Positions 29,638-39,267 of a stretch of DNA of 64,000 nucleotides are shown here, in pieces. This DNA comes from Polynucleobacter sp. MWH-HuK1 (GTDB lineage: Bacteria; Pseudomonadota; Gammaproteobacteria; Burkholderiales; Burkholderiaceae): assembly GCF_018881815.1 (NCBI RefSeq), contig NZ_JACVPP010000001.1:431352-495351 (forward strand). Direction: 5' to 3'. The notes beneath the pieces are model-generated. The model was given only the letters and a program-made list of their open reading frames with translations. It was not told where the DNA came from and ran no database searches. Position numbers and translations under genes: made by a program. Position 1 is the first letter of the stretch, and each line of letters begins with the position of its first letter.

Positions 29638-29698
29638 CTAACCCATGATTCAATGGCTAGCGAGTTTCTACTCCAGCATTGGATCTATTTAGCTGGAG
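29634..29698 (+). promoter_or_regulatory. Expression platform of the SAH riboswitch: competing hairpins at the ahcY ribosome-binding site
   Basis: CTCGCTA (29634-29640) can pair with TAGCGAG (29658-29664), extended by CCAT/ATGG, but its first bases are also the aptamer's pseudoknot strand. CTCCAGC (29671-29677) pairs with GCTGGAG (29692-29698), hiding the GGAG ribosome-binding site. GAGT (29661-29664 region) can pair with ACTC (29670-29673), which would break that hiding stem. SAH binding would therefore open the ribosome-binding site (inference). Confidence 0.6.
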
Positions 29699-29703
29699 CA
29701 TTA

Positions 29704-31149
29704 ATGAATACCGTTTCTGATTTAAATAACTTTGTAGCAACTCGTTGCGCAATTGCTGATATCACTTTGGCTGACTTTGGCCGTAAAGAAATTGCGATTG
29801 CTGAAACTGAGATGCCTGGCTTGATTGCTATTCGTGATGAGTTTGCCGCTCAACAACCATTACGCGGTGCACGCATCACTGGTTCATTGCATATGACCAT
29901 TCAAACTGCGGTGTTGATCGAGACGCTTGAGGCACTTGGTGCTGAAGTGCAATGGGCATCTTGCAATATTTTCTCTACACAAGATCACGCTGCTGCTGCA
30001 ATTGCTGCAAATGGCACTCCTGTATTTGCGATCAAGGGTGAAACCCTCGAGCAGTACTGGGACTTTACCCATCGTATTTTTGAATGGGCTGATGGCGGTT
30101 ACACCAATATGATTTTGGATGACGGTGGAGATGCTACTTTGTTGTTGCATCTTGGTGCTCGCGCTGAGAAAGATCAAGCCTGCTTGAGCCACCCAACAAG
30201 CGAAGAAGAAACCATTTTGTTCGCAGCCATTAAGAAGAAATTGGCACAAGATCCTACTTGGTACTCAACACGCTTGGAAAAAGTAAAGGGTGTTACAGAA
30301 GAAACTACTACAGGTGTACATCGCTTGTATCAAATGTTTGCCAAGGGTGATTTGAAGTTCCCGGCAATCAACGTAAATGACTCTGTTACTAAGAGTAAGT
30401 TCGACAACCTCTACGGTTGTCGCGAGTCTTTGGTTGATGCAATCAAACGCGCTACTGACGTGATGGTTGCCGGTAAGGTTGCGGTAGTTTGTGGCTACGG
30501 CGATGTGGGTAAGGGCTCTGCACAAGCGTTGCGTGCTTTATCTGCTCAAGTGTGGGTAACTGAAGTTGATCCAATTTGTGCATTGCAAGCTGCGATGGAA
30601 GGTTACCGTGTTGTAACTATGGACTACGCTGCTGACAAAGCAGATATTTTTGTTTCTGCAACCGGTAACTACCATGTGATTACACATGACCATATGGTAA
30701 AGATGAAAGATCAGGCGATCGTTTGTAACATCGGTCACTTTGATAATGAAATCGATGTAGCTGGTATTGAAAAATATAAGTGGGAAGAAATTAAGCCACA
30801 AGTAGATCACGTGATTTTCCCAGCAGCGAATGGCATGCCAGAAAAGCGCTTGATTATTTTGGCTAAGGGCCGTTTGGTGAACTTGGGTTGTGGTACAGGC
30901 CACCCTTCTTACGTAATGAGCTCTTCATTTGCAAATCAAGTGATTGCTCAGATCGAGTTATGGAATGCGGTTGGCACCAATAAATACCCAGTCGGTGTTT
31001 ACACGCTGCCCAAGCATTTAGATGAGAAAGTGGCTCGTTTGCAGTTGAAGAAACTCAATGCGCAGCTAACGGTATTGTCTGATCAGCAGGCCGCTTACAT
31101 TGGCGTAACCAAGGAAGGCCCATACAAGGCCGACCACTATCGCTATTAA
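29704..31149 (+). CDS. ahcY: Adenosylhomocysteinase (SAH hydrolase)
   Basis: Splits SAH into homocysteine and adenosine, removing the product inhibitor of SAM-dependent methylation. 481 residues: [17 protein letters not shown], the substrate segment [17 protein letters not shown]-binding [29 protein letters not shown], and the C-terminal ending in KADHYRY. The frame is open further upstream (ATGs at 29653 and earlier) but the conserved domain and the GGAG at 29695 support the ATG at 29704. Preceded by an SAH riboswitch and followed by metF. Confidence 0.97.
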   Translation: MNTVSDLNNFVATRCAIADITLADFGRKEIAIAETEMPGLIAIRDEFAAQQPLRGARITGSLHMTIQTAVLIETLEALGAEVQWASCNIFSTQDHAAAAIAANGTPVFAIKGETLEQYWDFTHRIFEWADGGYTNMILDDGGDATLLLHLGARAEKDQACLSHPTSEEETILFAAIKKKLAQDPTWYSTRLEKVKGVTEETTTGVHRLYQMFAKGDLKFPAINVNDSVTKSKFDNLYGCRESLVDAIKRATDVMVAGKVAVVCGYGDVGKGSAQALRALSAQVWVTEVDPICALQAAMEGYRVVTMDYAADKADIFVSATGNYHVITHDHMVKMKDQAIVCNIGHFDNEIDVAGIEKYKWEEIKPQVDHVIFPAANGMPEKRLIILAKGRLVNLGCGTGHPSYVMSSSFANQVIAQIELWNAVGTNKYPVGVYTLPKHLDEKVARLQLKKLNAQLTVLSDQQAAYIGVTKEGPYKADHYRY

Positions 31150-31185
31150 TCCCACCCTGTTCAATAAATACCTAGGCCCAAAATC

Positions 31186-32016
31186 ATGGAATTAAGCGTC
31201 GAATTCTTTCCTCCAAAAACACCTGAAGGTGAGAGTAAGTTGCATCTTGTGCGCGAGCGTTTTTCTGAAACGCTTAAGCCCACGTTTTATTCCGTGACCT
31301 TTGGTGCCGGTGGCTCTACACAGTCTGGCACTTTAAAAGTGGTGAGTGACATTCATGCTGCTGGTGCAGCAGTTGCTCCTCACTTATCTTGTGTTGGTAG
31401 CTCACGTGAAAGCGTGCGCGAGATGCTCAAGCAATATCAAGCCTTGGGCGTTAAACGCATTGTGGCCTTGCGTGGCGATTTACCTTCAGGCATGGGTCAG
31501 TATGGTGAGTTTCATCATGCTAATGAATTGGTGGAATTTATTCGCGCAGAAACAGGCGATTGGTTTCATATTGATGTTGCTGCATATCCAGAGACGCATC
31601 CACAGGCAAAGTCACCGGCTAGCGATGTGGATTTCTTTGTGCAAAAAATGAAGGCGGGCGCGAACTCTGCGGTCACCCAGTACTTTTATAACAGTGACGC
31701 CTACTTCCGTTTTGTAGATGAGGCATATGATCAGGGTGTAACTCAGCCTATCATTGCAGGCATTATGCCGATTACTAATAGCAGCCAGTTATTACGATTC
31801 TCGGATGCATGCGGCGCAGAAATTCCACGCTGGATTCGTTTGCGTCTTCAATCATATGGTGATGACATTGCCTCTATTCGTGCATTTGGCGAAGAGGTAG
31901 TGACTGACTTGTGTGACCAGCTATTGACTGCTGGCGCACCTGGAATTCATTTCTATTCGCTAAATCAGGCTGATGCTGTTTTGGCTATTGCTGAAAACCT
32001 AGATTTAACAAAATAA
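31186..32016 (+). CDS. metF: 5,10-methylenetetrahydrofolate reductase
   Basis: FAD-dependent enzyme supplying methyl-THF to methionine synthase. 276 residues: ELSVEFFPPKTPEGE at the start, VTFGAGGST, CVGSSRESVREML, ALRGDLPSG, and GANSAVTQYFYN with PIIAGIMPIT. Thirty-six bases after ahcY, so very likely co-transcribed in the metK-ahcY-metF cluster, and convergent with the 5-formyl-THF cyclo-ligase gene. Confidence 0.96.
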   Translation: MELSVEFFPPKTPEGESKLHLVRERFSETLKPTFYSVTFGAGGSTQSGTLKVVSDIHAAGAAVAPHLSCVGSSRESVREMLKQYQALGVKRIVALRGDLPSGMGQYGEFHHANELVEFIRAETGDWFHIDVAAYPETHPQAKSPASDVDFFVQKMKAGANSAVTQYFYNSDAYFRFVDEAYDQGVTQPIIAGIMPITNSSQLLRFSDACGAEIPRWIRLRLQSYGDDIASIRAFGEEVVTDLCDQLLTAGAPGIHFYSLNQADAVLAIAENLDLTK

Positions 32017-32029
32017 GTTAAGGCCAGTG

Positions 32030-32656
32030 CTAACGAAGTAAGCCAGACTCCGTCAGGAGCATATCTAAGGGCTCGTCATGCGTTTGAGCAACCCATTGAG
32101 AATCATCTAATTTTTGCCAACCAAACCCAATCCCCATGCAAATGAGGTTTGGGTTATTTTTTCGTAGCTGTGCCAGAGTGCGATCGAAGTAACCACCCCC
32201 GTAACCCAGGCGCCAGTAATGTGTTTTGCCATCTACCAAAGCGCTAGACCAACCAACACAGGGAATGAGGATGCAATCTGGCGTCATTTGCGGGCGCGCA
32301 GGATTTTCTGGATTGGGCTCTGGTACGCCATGCTTGCTCAGAAGCAATTGATCTCCCTGGCGCCATTCATAAAAATCTAGGTGTTTATCGTGGCGCGCAA
32401 ATGGCAGTGAAAGAGCCCTATTGGGAGCATTTTTGACCCAAGCAAGCAAGGTAGAGCGCAAATCAATCTCATCCTGTATGGGCCAATATAGGGCGATACA
32501 CCGCCAGGAATCGCTTTGTTCTGATAGAAGTTGATTTAAGTGATCGATTAGGCGCGCTTGAATTTGAGCGTAATCGTGCTCGGCAGCAAACATAGTCCGT
32601 TGCTTCAATAAATTTTGACGAAGAGTTTTTGCTGAATTACCGTGCATACCTACCAT
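32030..32656 (-). CDS. 5-formyltetrahydrofolate cyclo-ligase
   Basis: Recycles 5-formyl-THF to methenyl-THF with ATP. 208 residues with the family motifs ALYWPIQDEIDLR, LPFARHDKHLDFYEW, ILIPCVGWS and the glycine-rich RLGYGGGYFDRTL. Two starts are possible (ATG at 32656 or 32647); the longer is listed. It continues the folate/methyl theme and diverges from the lytic transglycosylase gene with a 75-base gap. In gammaproteobacteria the homologue (ygfA) follows 6S RNA, but no room for 6S RNA exists here. Confidence 0.9.
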   Translation of the reverse strand: MVGMHGNSAKTLRQNLLKQRTMFAAEHDYAQIQARLIDHLNQLLSEQSDSWRCIALYWPIQDEIDLRSTLLAWVKNAPNRALSLPFARHDKHLDFYEWRQGDQLLLSKHGVPEPNPENPARPQMTPDCILIPCVGWSSALVDGKTHYWRLGYGGGYFDRTLAQLRKNNPNLICMGIGFGWQKLDDSQWVAQTHDEPLDMLLTESGLLR

Positions 32657-32731
32657 TATCAGGCGAAAATTAGAGGATATAGTAATCAGGATGTTGCCTG
32701 GCCAGAGTCAGGTAAATGGATATAGGGTTAG

Positions 32732-34699
32732 ATGACAAGAATGAAGTCCGCAATATTCAGTAGCAAGCACCTTTTGATGGCTAAGATTCTGTTCTTAGGC
32801 CTAGCGCTTGGCATGTCTAATAGCTTTGCAGAAAAAAATAAAAAGCCAAGCCTGCCTAAGTCATATGAGAGCAAAGCTGCTCCCGCAGAAATTACTGATA
32901 CCGATCGGATGTTTATTGATCTGCGTGAGGCTGCAAAAAAGAACGATGTATTTCGGACCCAACAACTCTCTTCAAATTTAACTAACTATCCATTTGATGA
33001 TTACGTAGCTTATTTCCGCATCAAACCCCAGTTATTTGATAGCGCTGGAGGCGTACGTAATGACTATGGTGCTGATTCTCAAGTTCTTGCATTCTTAAAT
33101 CAATATCATGGCACGGCCCTGGCGGATCGTATGCGCAACGATTGGCTTTTGGTTTTGGGTAAGCGTAGAGATTGGGCACGCTTTGATGCTGAATACGCTA
33201 AATTTGTGTTGGATGACGATATACAAGTGAAGTGCTACTCCTTGCTATCCAAGCTATCTCAGGGTGAAAACCCAACTAAGCTAGCAATTGATTCGCGTTC
33301 AGTCTTATTGGACCCAAGTTATTTTGGGCAGGCTTGCCAAGAGCTGGTGCCATCATTGGTTGCTGTAGGCGGTATGTCTCCAAGTGAAGCCAGGGCGATT
33401 GGCCGTGCTGCTAGCGAAAGGGGTTTTGACACCATGGCACGTCGCCTTGGTGGTGAAGATCCTATAGGGGATATTGTGAAATCTGCTAGAGCAGATCCAG
33501 CAAAAGCCTACCGTGACTTTTCTCAAAATGCTTCGCGTTACAGCAAAGAAAACCAAGCAGTTGCATGGGGTGTGATCGGACAGTTTTTAGCAAAAAAGTT
33601 AGATCCTAATGCGGATGATGCTTATCGTTTGCAGCAGGAGCTTGGTTACAACGAGCTCCTTTCAGTTGAATCGCAAGAGTGGAAAGTGCGTGCTGGCTTG
33701 CGCGCCAAGGATTGGGCCCTAGTAAAGAATGCTATTGATGGTATGAATCCAGCAGTACGTGCTAAAGATCCCGCATGGACCTATTGGTATGGCCGCGCAT
33801 TAAAAGCGGAAGGTCAGGACGCTAAGGCCAAAGAGAGTTTTGAGTTGATTGCTGATCAATACAACTTTTATGGTCAATTGGCACGTGAAGAGCTAGGTAA
33901 ATCGAATCATGCGCCTGCTAAGACTAAGGTAACTGAACAAGAGATTGATGCGATGGCAAGTCGTAAAGGATTTATTCGAGGCGAGCGCTTATACGCCATG
34001 AACTTGCGCTTTGAAGGTAATCGCGAGTGGAATTGGGAATTGCGCAACATGACAGATAAACAGTTGTTGGCTGCAGCCGAATATGCGAAGCGCATTCATC
34101 TCTATGATCGTGTTGTAAATACCGCTGATCGCACAAAGCAAGAGCATGACTTTACTTTGCGTTATCCAACACCATTTAAGGAAGAGCTATCCCCGATTGC
34201 TCGCCAAATTGATTTGAATCTTGCATGGGCTTACGGCTTGATTCGTCAGGAGTCACGCTTCATTATGAATGCTGCATCCTCTGTGGGTGCATCTGGCTTG
34301 ATGCAGGTGATGCCAAATACCGCCAAGTACGTAGCTAAAAAAATTGGTATGACGAATTACACCAATGACAAGCTGAGCGACACAAATACGAACCTGATAT
34401 TGGGTAGCAATTATTTAAACATGGTCCTCATTGATCTTGATGGTTCTTGGGTTTTGGCCTCAGCGGCCTATAACGCGGGGCCTTCTCGATCAAAGGCTTG
34501 GCGTGAAAAGTTGTCCGGACCTACCGAAGGCGCCATCTTTGCAGAAACCATTCCATTTACAGAAACACGAGTGTATGTAAAGAATGTCCTCTCCAATGCG
34601 AATTACTATTCATCTGTAATGAATGGTCAAACACAATCTTTAAAACAACGATTGGGTGTGATTGCGCCAAAGGCTGCAACCCAATCTGAGCTTCCTTAA
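32732..34699 (+). CDS. slt: Soluble lytic murein transglycosylase (Slt70-like)
   Basis: Cleaves peptidoglycan glycan strands to 1,6-anhydro products in the periplasm. 655 residues: signal peptide (about 1-33, ending near NSFAEK), a long alpha-superhelical U/L domain, and a C-terminal lysozyme-like domain (about 495-620). The catalytic Glu is in GLIRQESRF, followed by GASGLMQVMPNTAKY, NLILGSNYL and ASAAYNAGPSR. Length and layout match E. coli Slt70. Confidence 0.92.
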   Translation: MTRMKSAIFSSKHLLMAKILFLGLALGMSNSFAEKNKKPSLPKSYESKAAPAEITDTDRMFIDLREAAKKNDVFRTQQLSSNLTNYPFDDYVAYFRIKPQLFDSAGGVRNDYGADSQVLAFLNQYHGTALADRMRNDWLLVLGKRRDWARFDAEYAKFVLDDDIQVKCYSLLSKLSQGENPTKLAIDSRSVLLDPSYFGQACQELVPSLVAVGGMSPSEARAIGRAASERGFDTMARRLGGEDPIGDIVKSARADPAKAYRDFSQNASRYSKENQAVAWGVIGQFLAKKLDPNADDAYRLQQELGYNELLSVESQEWKVRAGLRAKDWALVKNAIDGMNPAVRAKDPAWTYWYGRALKAEGQDAKAKESFELIADQYNFYGQLAREELGKSNHAPAKTKVTEQEIDAMASRKGFIRGERLYAMNLRFEGNREWNWELRNMTDKQLLAAAEYAKRIHLYDRVVNTADRTKQEHDFTLRYPTPFKEELSPIARQIDLNLAWAYGLIRQESRFIMNAASSVGASGLMQVMPNTAKYVAKKIGMTNYTNDKLSDTNTNLILGSNYLNMVLIDLDGSWVLASAAYNAGPSRSKAWREKLSGPTEGAIFAETIPFTETRVYVKNVLSNANYYSSVMNGQTQSLKQRLGVIAPKAATQSELP

Positions 34700-34735
34700 A
34701 AAATTAATTGTTCCTCCAGGCAAAGAGATTCTCAT

Positions 34736-35644
34736 ATGAAATACGACATCCTTCTAATTGGTGGCAATGGATTTGTGGGGCGAGTTATTGCAGCGCAACT
34801 CCAGCTTGCAGGCTATTCTGTATTGATTCCAACAGGCCATTTGGCTGCCGCACGTGAATTACGAATGTTGCCCAAGGTGCACGTTGAAGATGTAGATATT
34901 CATGATTTTGATGTACTCCAAAATCTTTGCGGGCGCATTCATAAAAATGGAGCAGTAATAAATTTGGTTGGTGTCTTACATGACAAGACAGCTCAGCCCT
35001 ATGGAAAGATATTTAATGCGGCTCATGTGGATTTGCCAAAAAATATCATTACGGCGATGCAGCTACACGGCTTAAGGCGCTATTTACACATGAGTGCACT
35101 GGGTGCAGATTCCAATGGTCCTTCTATGTATCAGCGCAGCAAAGGGGATGGTGAGGCCGCAGTCAAGGCAAGCAATTTGGACTGGACTATCTTTAGGCCA
35201 TCAGTCATTTTTGGCGCACAAGATCAATTTATTAATTTGTTCTCTAAATTGACTAAGTTGTTACCTGCCATGCCTTTAGCGAACCATCAGGCTCAGTTTC
35301 AACCGGTGAGCGTGGATGATGTTGCGTTCGCTTTTGTGAAATCGTTATCAATGCCACAAACAATTCATCAATCTTATGACTTGGTGGGCCCAACTGTTTA
35401 TACGATGAAAGAAATCGTTGAGTTTTCTGCTCGTAGGGTAAAAACAAGTTGCGCCATTATTCCGGTACCAGCCTTTGTGGGTTATTTGCAGGCACTCGCC
35501 TTTGAGTTCTTGCCGGGTCCCACCTTAATGTCTCGCGACAATATTGCTTCGATGCAATTACCGAATGCTTTGCCTGCAAACGGTGTCGATGCGCTGACAG
35601 CGGTATTTAAAATAAGTCGTCGCAGTCTAGAGGGCATGCAGTAA
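34736..35644 (+). CDS. NAD(P)-binding atypical SDR, NDUFA9-like
   Basis: A 302-residue protein of the atypical short-chain dehydrogenase group. The N-terminal dinucleotide motif is [14 protein letters not shown] (about 8-21), followed by [10 protein letters not shown], the [12 protein letters not shown] block and [16 protein letters not shown]. This form is usually annotated as the complex I NDUFA9-subunit family, although bacteria lack a true NDUFA9 subunit, so function is uncertain. Its last base overlaps the first of cca. The RBS-like CCAGGCAAAG precedes the ATG at some distance. Confidence 0.8.
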   Translation: MKYDILLIGGNGFVGRVIAAQLQLAGYSVLIPTGHLAAARELRMLPKVHVEDVDIHDFDVLQNLCGRIHKNGAVINLVGVLHDKTAQPYGKIFNAAHVDLPKNIITAMQLHGLRRYLHMSALGADSNGPSMYQRSKGDGEAAVKASNLDWTIFRPSVIFGAQDQFINLFSKLTKLLPAMPLANHQAQFQPVSVDDVAFAFVKSLSMPQTIHQSYDLVGPTVYTMKEIVEFSARRVKTSCAIIPVPAFVGYLQALAFEFLPGPTLMSRDNIASMQLPNALPANGVDALTAVFKISRRSLEGMQ

Positions 35645-36774
35645 TGAAGGTCTATGCAGTAGGTGGGGCCATACGGGATGCCTTAATGGGCTTGCCTGTG
35701 CACGATATTGATTATGTTGTGGTGGGTTCCAGCGCAGAAGAGATGATTGCCAAGGGTTACCGCCCTGTGGGTAAGGATTTTCCGGTCTTCTTACACCCAG
35801 ATACTCAAGCTGAATACGCGCTTGCTCGTACTGAGCGCAAGACGGGACAAGGTTATAAAGGCTTTCATTTTTATGCCGATCCTTCCGTTACTCTGGAGCA
35901 AGACTTAGAGCGTCGTGATTTAACAATTAATGCAATGGCGCAAGAAGTTGGCGCAGACGGAAAGCAATTTGGGCCAATTATTGATCCCTATAACGGGCAA
36001 GAAGATTTAGCCGCCAAAATATTTCGGCATGTGTCCGATGCATTTGCAGAAGATCCGCTACGTCTATTACGCATCGCTCGATTCTCTGCACGTTTTCCGG
36101 AATTTAGCGTAGCGGAAGAAACCCTCATAGCGTTAAAGGCAATTGTTCAGTCGGGTGAGTTAAGGGCTTTGTCAGCCGAGCGTATCTGGCAGGAGCTAGC
36201 TAGAGGTTTGGTTGCTGCGAATCCCATGCACTTGTTTCAGGTCTTATTGAATACGGGCGCCGCTAGTACGCTATTGCCATCGACATTGGTCGCTAAGTTA
36301 TCTGAAGAGTCTTTTCGTGAGGCATTAATTGCGCACTTCTCTTGCGCCAGCAATGGCTTAGATGAGCGATGCGCAATTACCTTGATGGATTTGACTGCAA
36401 GTGAAATTCGCTCTTGGGCTGATTGTGTTCGTATGCCAATCGAAGTGCGTGATTTCAGCGAAATATTTAGTGACTTGAGAGTTTTGGTAAATAATCATCT
36501 CAATCATCCTTACCAAGCTGTAGATATTTTGACTTGGTTCAATCGCGCGGATCTATGGCGCAAGCCAGATCGCATTCAAGCAATTTTCAATCTTGCTGAC
36601 AAGCTAGGCATGAACGTTTTACCTTTAATGAATGCAATGCGTAATGCCCAAGCAATCAATACTGCAGAAATTATTGCAAGCATTGCGGCAGAAGATCGCT
36701 CTAATGGCGAGCTTATTGGTAGTGCGTTTGAGTCTGCAAGATTGGCTGCAATTACTGCAGCGCTAAATTCTTAA
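35644..36774 (+). CDS. cca: CCA-adding tRNA nucleotidyltransferase, HD motif not seen
   Basis: Adds or repairs the 3' CCA of tRNA. 376 residues starting [21 protein letters not shown]; the catalytic DxD is in HDIDYVV, then [10 protein letters not shown], the [10 protein letters not shown] motif and [12 protein letters not shown]. The head and neck domains are complete. The C-terminal part, where the E. coli enzyme (412 residues) has the H...HD phosphohydrolase motif, shows no such motif, so the repair-type phosphatase activity is probably absent. Overlaps the SDR gene by one base. Confidence 0.9.
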   Translation: MKVYAVGGAIRDALMGLPVHDIDYVVVGSSAEEMIAKGYRPVGKDFPVFLHPDTQAEYALARTERKTGQGYKGFHFYADPSVTLEQDLERRDLTINAMAQEVGADGKQFGPIIDPYNGQEDLAAKIFRHVSDAFAEDPLRLLRIARFSARFPEFSVAEETLIALKAIVQSGELRALSAERIWQELARGLVAANPMHLFQVLLNTGAASTLLPSTLVAKLSEESFREALIAHFSCASNGLDERCAITLMDLTASEIRSWADCVRMPIEVRDFSEIFSDLRVLVNNHLNHPYQAVDILTWFNRADLWRKPDRIQAIFNLADKLGMNVLPLMNAMRNAQAINTAEIIASIAAEDRSNGELIGSAFESARLAAITAALNS

Positions 36775-36783
36775 TACTTCATA

Positions 36784-37971
36784 CTAAAGTCTATTTCTGC
36801 CGCGTAGGCCTGGCAGATCCTCAAGGACATGGCCTGGTAGCAAGCTTTCTAAGTTCTTAGAAAATGCAAAAGCCTTAAAGAGTTCACCCATCTCCGCCTC
36901 AGACAATAATTTTTGCAGGGAGTTGGAGATAGGAAGAAATGTTTCTGGATTACTAGGATCCCCAATGTCTAGAGCAATATCGCCAATCCCTGCATCCAGC
37001 AAGTAGGCAGCTTGATTGGTGAGATATACATCATCTACATTTTCTGTCAATGCGCTACGCGCAATTTGTGACCAATCAACGTGCGTTGTTAGGTCACAAA
37101 GACCTGGAAGATAAAAAGGGTCTTGAATCGCATGATGACGATGATGAGCCATCAGCGTGCCTTCAAGTCTTTGAGGATGATAGTACTCGCTCTCCGGAAA
37201 GCCATAATCGAATGTTAGAAACAGGCCAAATTCTAGATGCTCTGAGACTTGCTGCATCCAAGCATTTGCCGGTGTATGCAGTTCGGTGACATAGCCCTCT
37301 GAAAAATTGCCACTTAATAAACTTTCGGGAAGCAACTTTTGTTCAACGGGCAAACCTACTTTCCAAGTGAGAGTCTCATTCTCAAAAGCAACTCCATGCC
37401 AATACCAAAATCCATCTTTAAAAATGATGGCATCACACGGAATGGCATCGATCACTTCATTGGCAAGAATGATGCCTTTGAAATTTTTAGGCAATTCACT
37501 AAGCCAATTGCTTTGCGTTTTTAGAGTAAGTTGTTTGACAGTTGCATCAATTCTTTCCTGTTGACGCTGCGCTAAATCTGGCGAAATTTCAATAATGTCG
37601 TAACGGTCTAATTGAAATCCAAGATCATTCAGGCGTGTGAGTATGGATGTGGCTAACTTTCCGGTGCCTGCACCAAACTCTAAAATTTGTGTTGGTAAAC
37701 CTTTATTTTTGAAGCCCTCAAGTACTGGCAGGAGGGTCGAGCAAATAGCCGCGCCAAATAAGGGGCTTAACTCAGGGGCGGTGGTGAAGTCACCCCCAGC
37801 ACCCAGTTTGTGGGCCCCAGCGCTGTAATAACCCATACCGGGCTCATATAAAGCCATCTCCATATAGCGAGAAAAGGGCAGCCACCCGCCCTGGGAGGCA
37901 ATTTGAGAGGCTATTTTGGCCTTTAGAAGCGCACTATGCTCCGTTTCAAGGCTGGTCAAGGTAATATCCAT
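36784..37971 (-). CDS. MidA/NDUFAF7-family SAM-dependent methyltransferase
   Basis: Related to the mitochondrial arginine methyltransferase NDUFAF7 that helps assemble complex I. 395 residues: LALYEPGMGYYSAG near the start, FTTAPELSPLFG, SAM-binding LEFGAGTGKLA (about 92-102), ILANEVIDAIPCD and FDYGFPESEYYHP (the family signature DYGxPxxEYY). Its target in this organism is unknown; a complex I role is inferred by homology. Converges on cca (9 bases) and starts 25 bases from the divergent SDR gene. Confidence 0.88.
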   Translation of the reverse strand: MDITLTSLETEHSALLKAKIASQIASQGGWLPFSRYMEMALYEPGMGYYSAGAHKLGAGGDFTTAPELSPLFGAAICSTLLPVLEGFKNKGLPTQILEFGAGTGKLATSILTRLNDLGFQLDRYDIIEISPDLAQRQQERIDATVKQLTLKTQSNWLSELPKNFKGIILANEVIDAIPCDAIIFKDGFWYWHGVAFENETLTWKVGLPVEQKLLPESLLSGNFSEGYVTELHTPANAWMQQVSEHLEFGLFLTFDYGFPESEYYHPQRLEGTLMAHHRHHAIQDPFYLPGLCDLTTHVDWSQIARSALTENVDDVYLTNQAAYLLDAGIGDIALDIGDPSNPETFLPISNSLQKLLSEAEMGELFKAFAFSKNLESLLPGHVLEDLPGLRGRNRL

Positions 37972-37996
37972 AGCTCGCTAGTCTAAGAGAATTTAA

Positions 37997-38818
37997 TTGA
38001 ACCCTAGTTCAACATCCCCATCCCAGCAAACAAAGGCAGTTTTAGTGACTGGCGCCGCAAAGCGTCTCGGTCGAGAGATTGCCTTGCAGTTTGCCCGTCA
38101 GGGCTGGGATGTTGCTATTCATTATGGGCGATCAGGCCCAGAGGCCGCCCAAACGGTTGAAGATATTAAGGGGTTAGGAGTCAAAGCGAAGGCTTTTCAG
38201 GCGGATTTAGCCGATGAAGTCTCAACGAACAATCTTTTTAAAGCCGCTAGCAATGCCTTTCCGCATTTGAGCTGCCTAGTCAATAGCGCCTCTATCTTTG
38301 AATACGATCGCGCCAACTCAGATACCCCGTTAAGCGGAAAAAGCTTACAAGAGCATATGCAGGTTAATTTGACGACACCAATTTTGTTATCTCAACTGAT
38401 GTTTGATTATCAAAAAAACAAGTCAAGCAAATCCGATGTGATCCCTGCGGTGATTCCAGTTGTAATTCAATTGTTAGATCAAAAGTTGATTAACCTCAAT
38501 CCAGATTATTTGTCATATACGCTATCAAAAGCCGCACTACTGTCTTCCGTTGAACTATTAGCAATGGATTTTGCGCCGCATCTACGAGTAGTGGGATTGG
38601 CTCCTGGAATCTCGCTTCCGTCTGGCAATCAAACGAATGATGGTTTTTCAAAGGCGCATCAAATGACGCCATTAGGAAAATCTTCAACACCTGCAGATAT
38701 TGCAAAAGCAGCAGTATTTTTAGCAGAGTCTGGCGCCATAACTGGAACCACTTTATACGTGGATGGAGGGCAGCATTTATTGCCATCTACTCGCGATGTG
38801 ATGTTCAAAACTGATTAA
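37997..38818 (+). CDS. SDR oxidoreductase, pteridine/dihydromonapterin reductase-like
   Basis: A 273-residue classical SDR: NADP-binding VLVTGAAKRLGREIALQF (about 16-33), an arginine-rich cofactor loop (HYGRSGPEA), NSASIFEYD, and the active-site YTLSKAA (Tyr-x3-Lys). Together with folB 23 bases downstream this suggests a FolM/PTR1-type pterin reductase. The only suitable start is TTG at 37997; no ATG lies before the cofactor motif. Confidence 0.8.
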   Translation: MNPSSTSPSQQTKAVLVTGAAKRLGREIALQFARQGWDVAIHYGRSGPEAAQTVEDIKGLGVKAKAFQADLADEVSTNNLFKAASNAFPHLSCLVNSASIFEYDRANSDTPLSGKSLQEHMQVNLTTPILLSQLMFDYQKNKSSKSDVIPAVIPVVIQLLDQKLINLNPDYLSYTLSKAALLSSVELLAMDFAPHLRVVGLAPGISLPSGNQTNDGFSKAHQMTPLGKSSTPADIAKAAVFLAESGAITGTTLYVDGGQHLLPSTRDVMFKTD

Positions 38819-38841
38819 GTATTTTAAAAAAGTAAATATAA

Positions 38842-39237
38842 ATGCACGCCATTCTTTCTCACCCTGCTCTTGTTGACTGCCGTCGCTTATTTTTACGTGA
38901 CTACGAAATCTATATCAACATCGGTGTCCATGACTTTGAGAAAAAAGCAGAGCAGCGCGTCATTTTGAATGTAGACCTCTACATTCCTTTGGCGATGAAC
39001 ACGCCAACTCAGGATCAGTTAGACGAAGTGGTGGATTACGATTTTATGCGTGAAACCATCAAAGCTAGGGCCTCTCAGGGCCATATTCATTTGCAAGAGA
39101 CATTTTGCGACGATATCGTGGCGGCCATGTTGTCGCATCCCAAAGTATTGGCGGCACGTGTTAGTACAGCCAAGCCTGATGTGTATCCGGATTGCCACTC
39201 AGTGGGTGTTGAAGTATTTCGTATTAAGACGTCTTAG
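38842..39237 (+). CDS. folB: Dihydroneopterin aldolase
   Basis: Produces 6-hydroxymethyl-dihydropterin in folate synthesis. 131 residues: YEIYINIGVHDFEKKAEQR (the GVxxxEK motif), VDYDFMRETI and LQETFCDDIVAAML, then STAKPDVYPDCHSVGVEV. Slightly longer than usual at the N-terminus, but no better start is visible. Between the pterin-reductase-like gene and ttcA. Confidence 0.9.
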   Translation: MHAILSHPALVDCRRLFLRDYEIYINIGVHDFEKKAEQRVILNVDLYIPLAMNTPTQDQLDEVVDYDFMRETIKARASQGHIHLQETFCDDIVAAMLSHPKVLAARVSTAKPDVYPDCHSVGVEVFRIKTS

Positions 39238-39267
39238 AGTAATAGTGCAGAAAAGAACGTAATAGTT

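Noticed and set aside
29645-29692. A 15-codon upstream reading frame starting MIQWLAS in the ahcY leader
   Set aside because: No ribosome-binding site precedes it, and the same bases are explained by the riboswitch hairpin arms CCAT/ATGG and TAGCGAG.
29623-29703. N-terminal extension of AhcY using upstream in-frame starts
   Set aside because: The conserved family N-terminus and a good GGAG site favour the ATG at 29704, and an extension would overlap the SAH riboswitch expression platform.
32657-32731. Possible 6S RNA next to the 5-formyl-THF cyclo-ligase gene, as in gammaproteobacteria
   Set aside because: The gap is only 75 bases, far shorter than 6S RNA, and no long bulged hairpin is visible.
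35644-36774. cca as a truncated pseudogene
   Set aside because: The nucleotidyltransferase head is intact with all catalytic motifs, and the shortening is limited to the C-terminal HD region.
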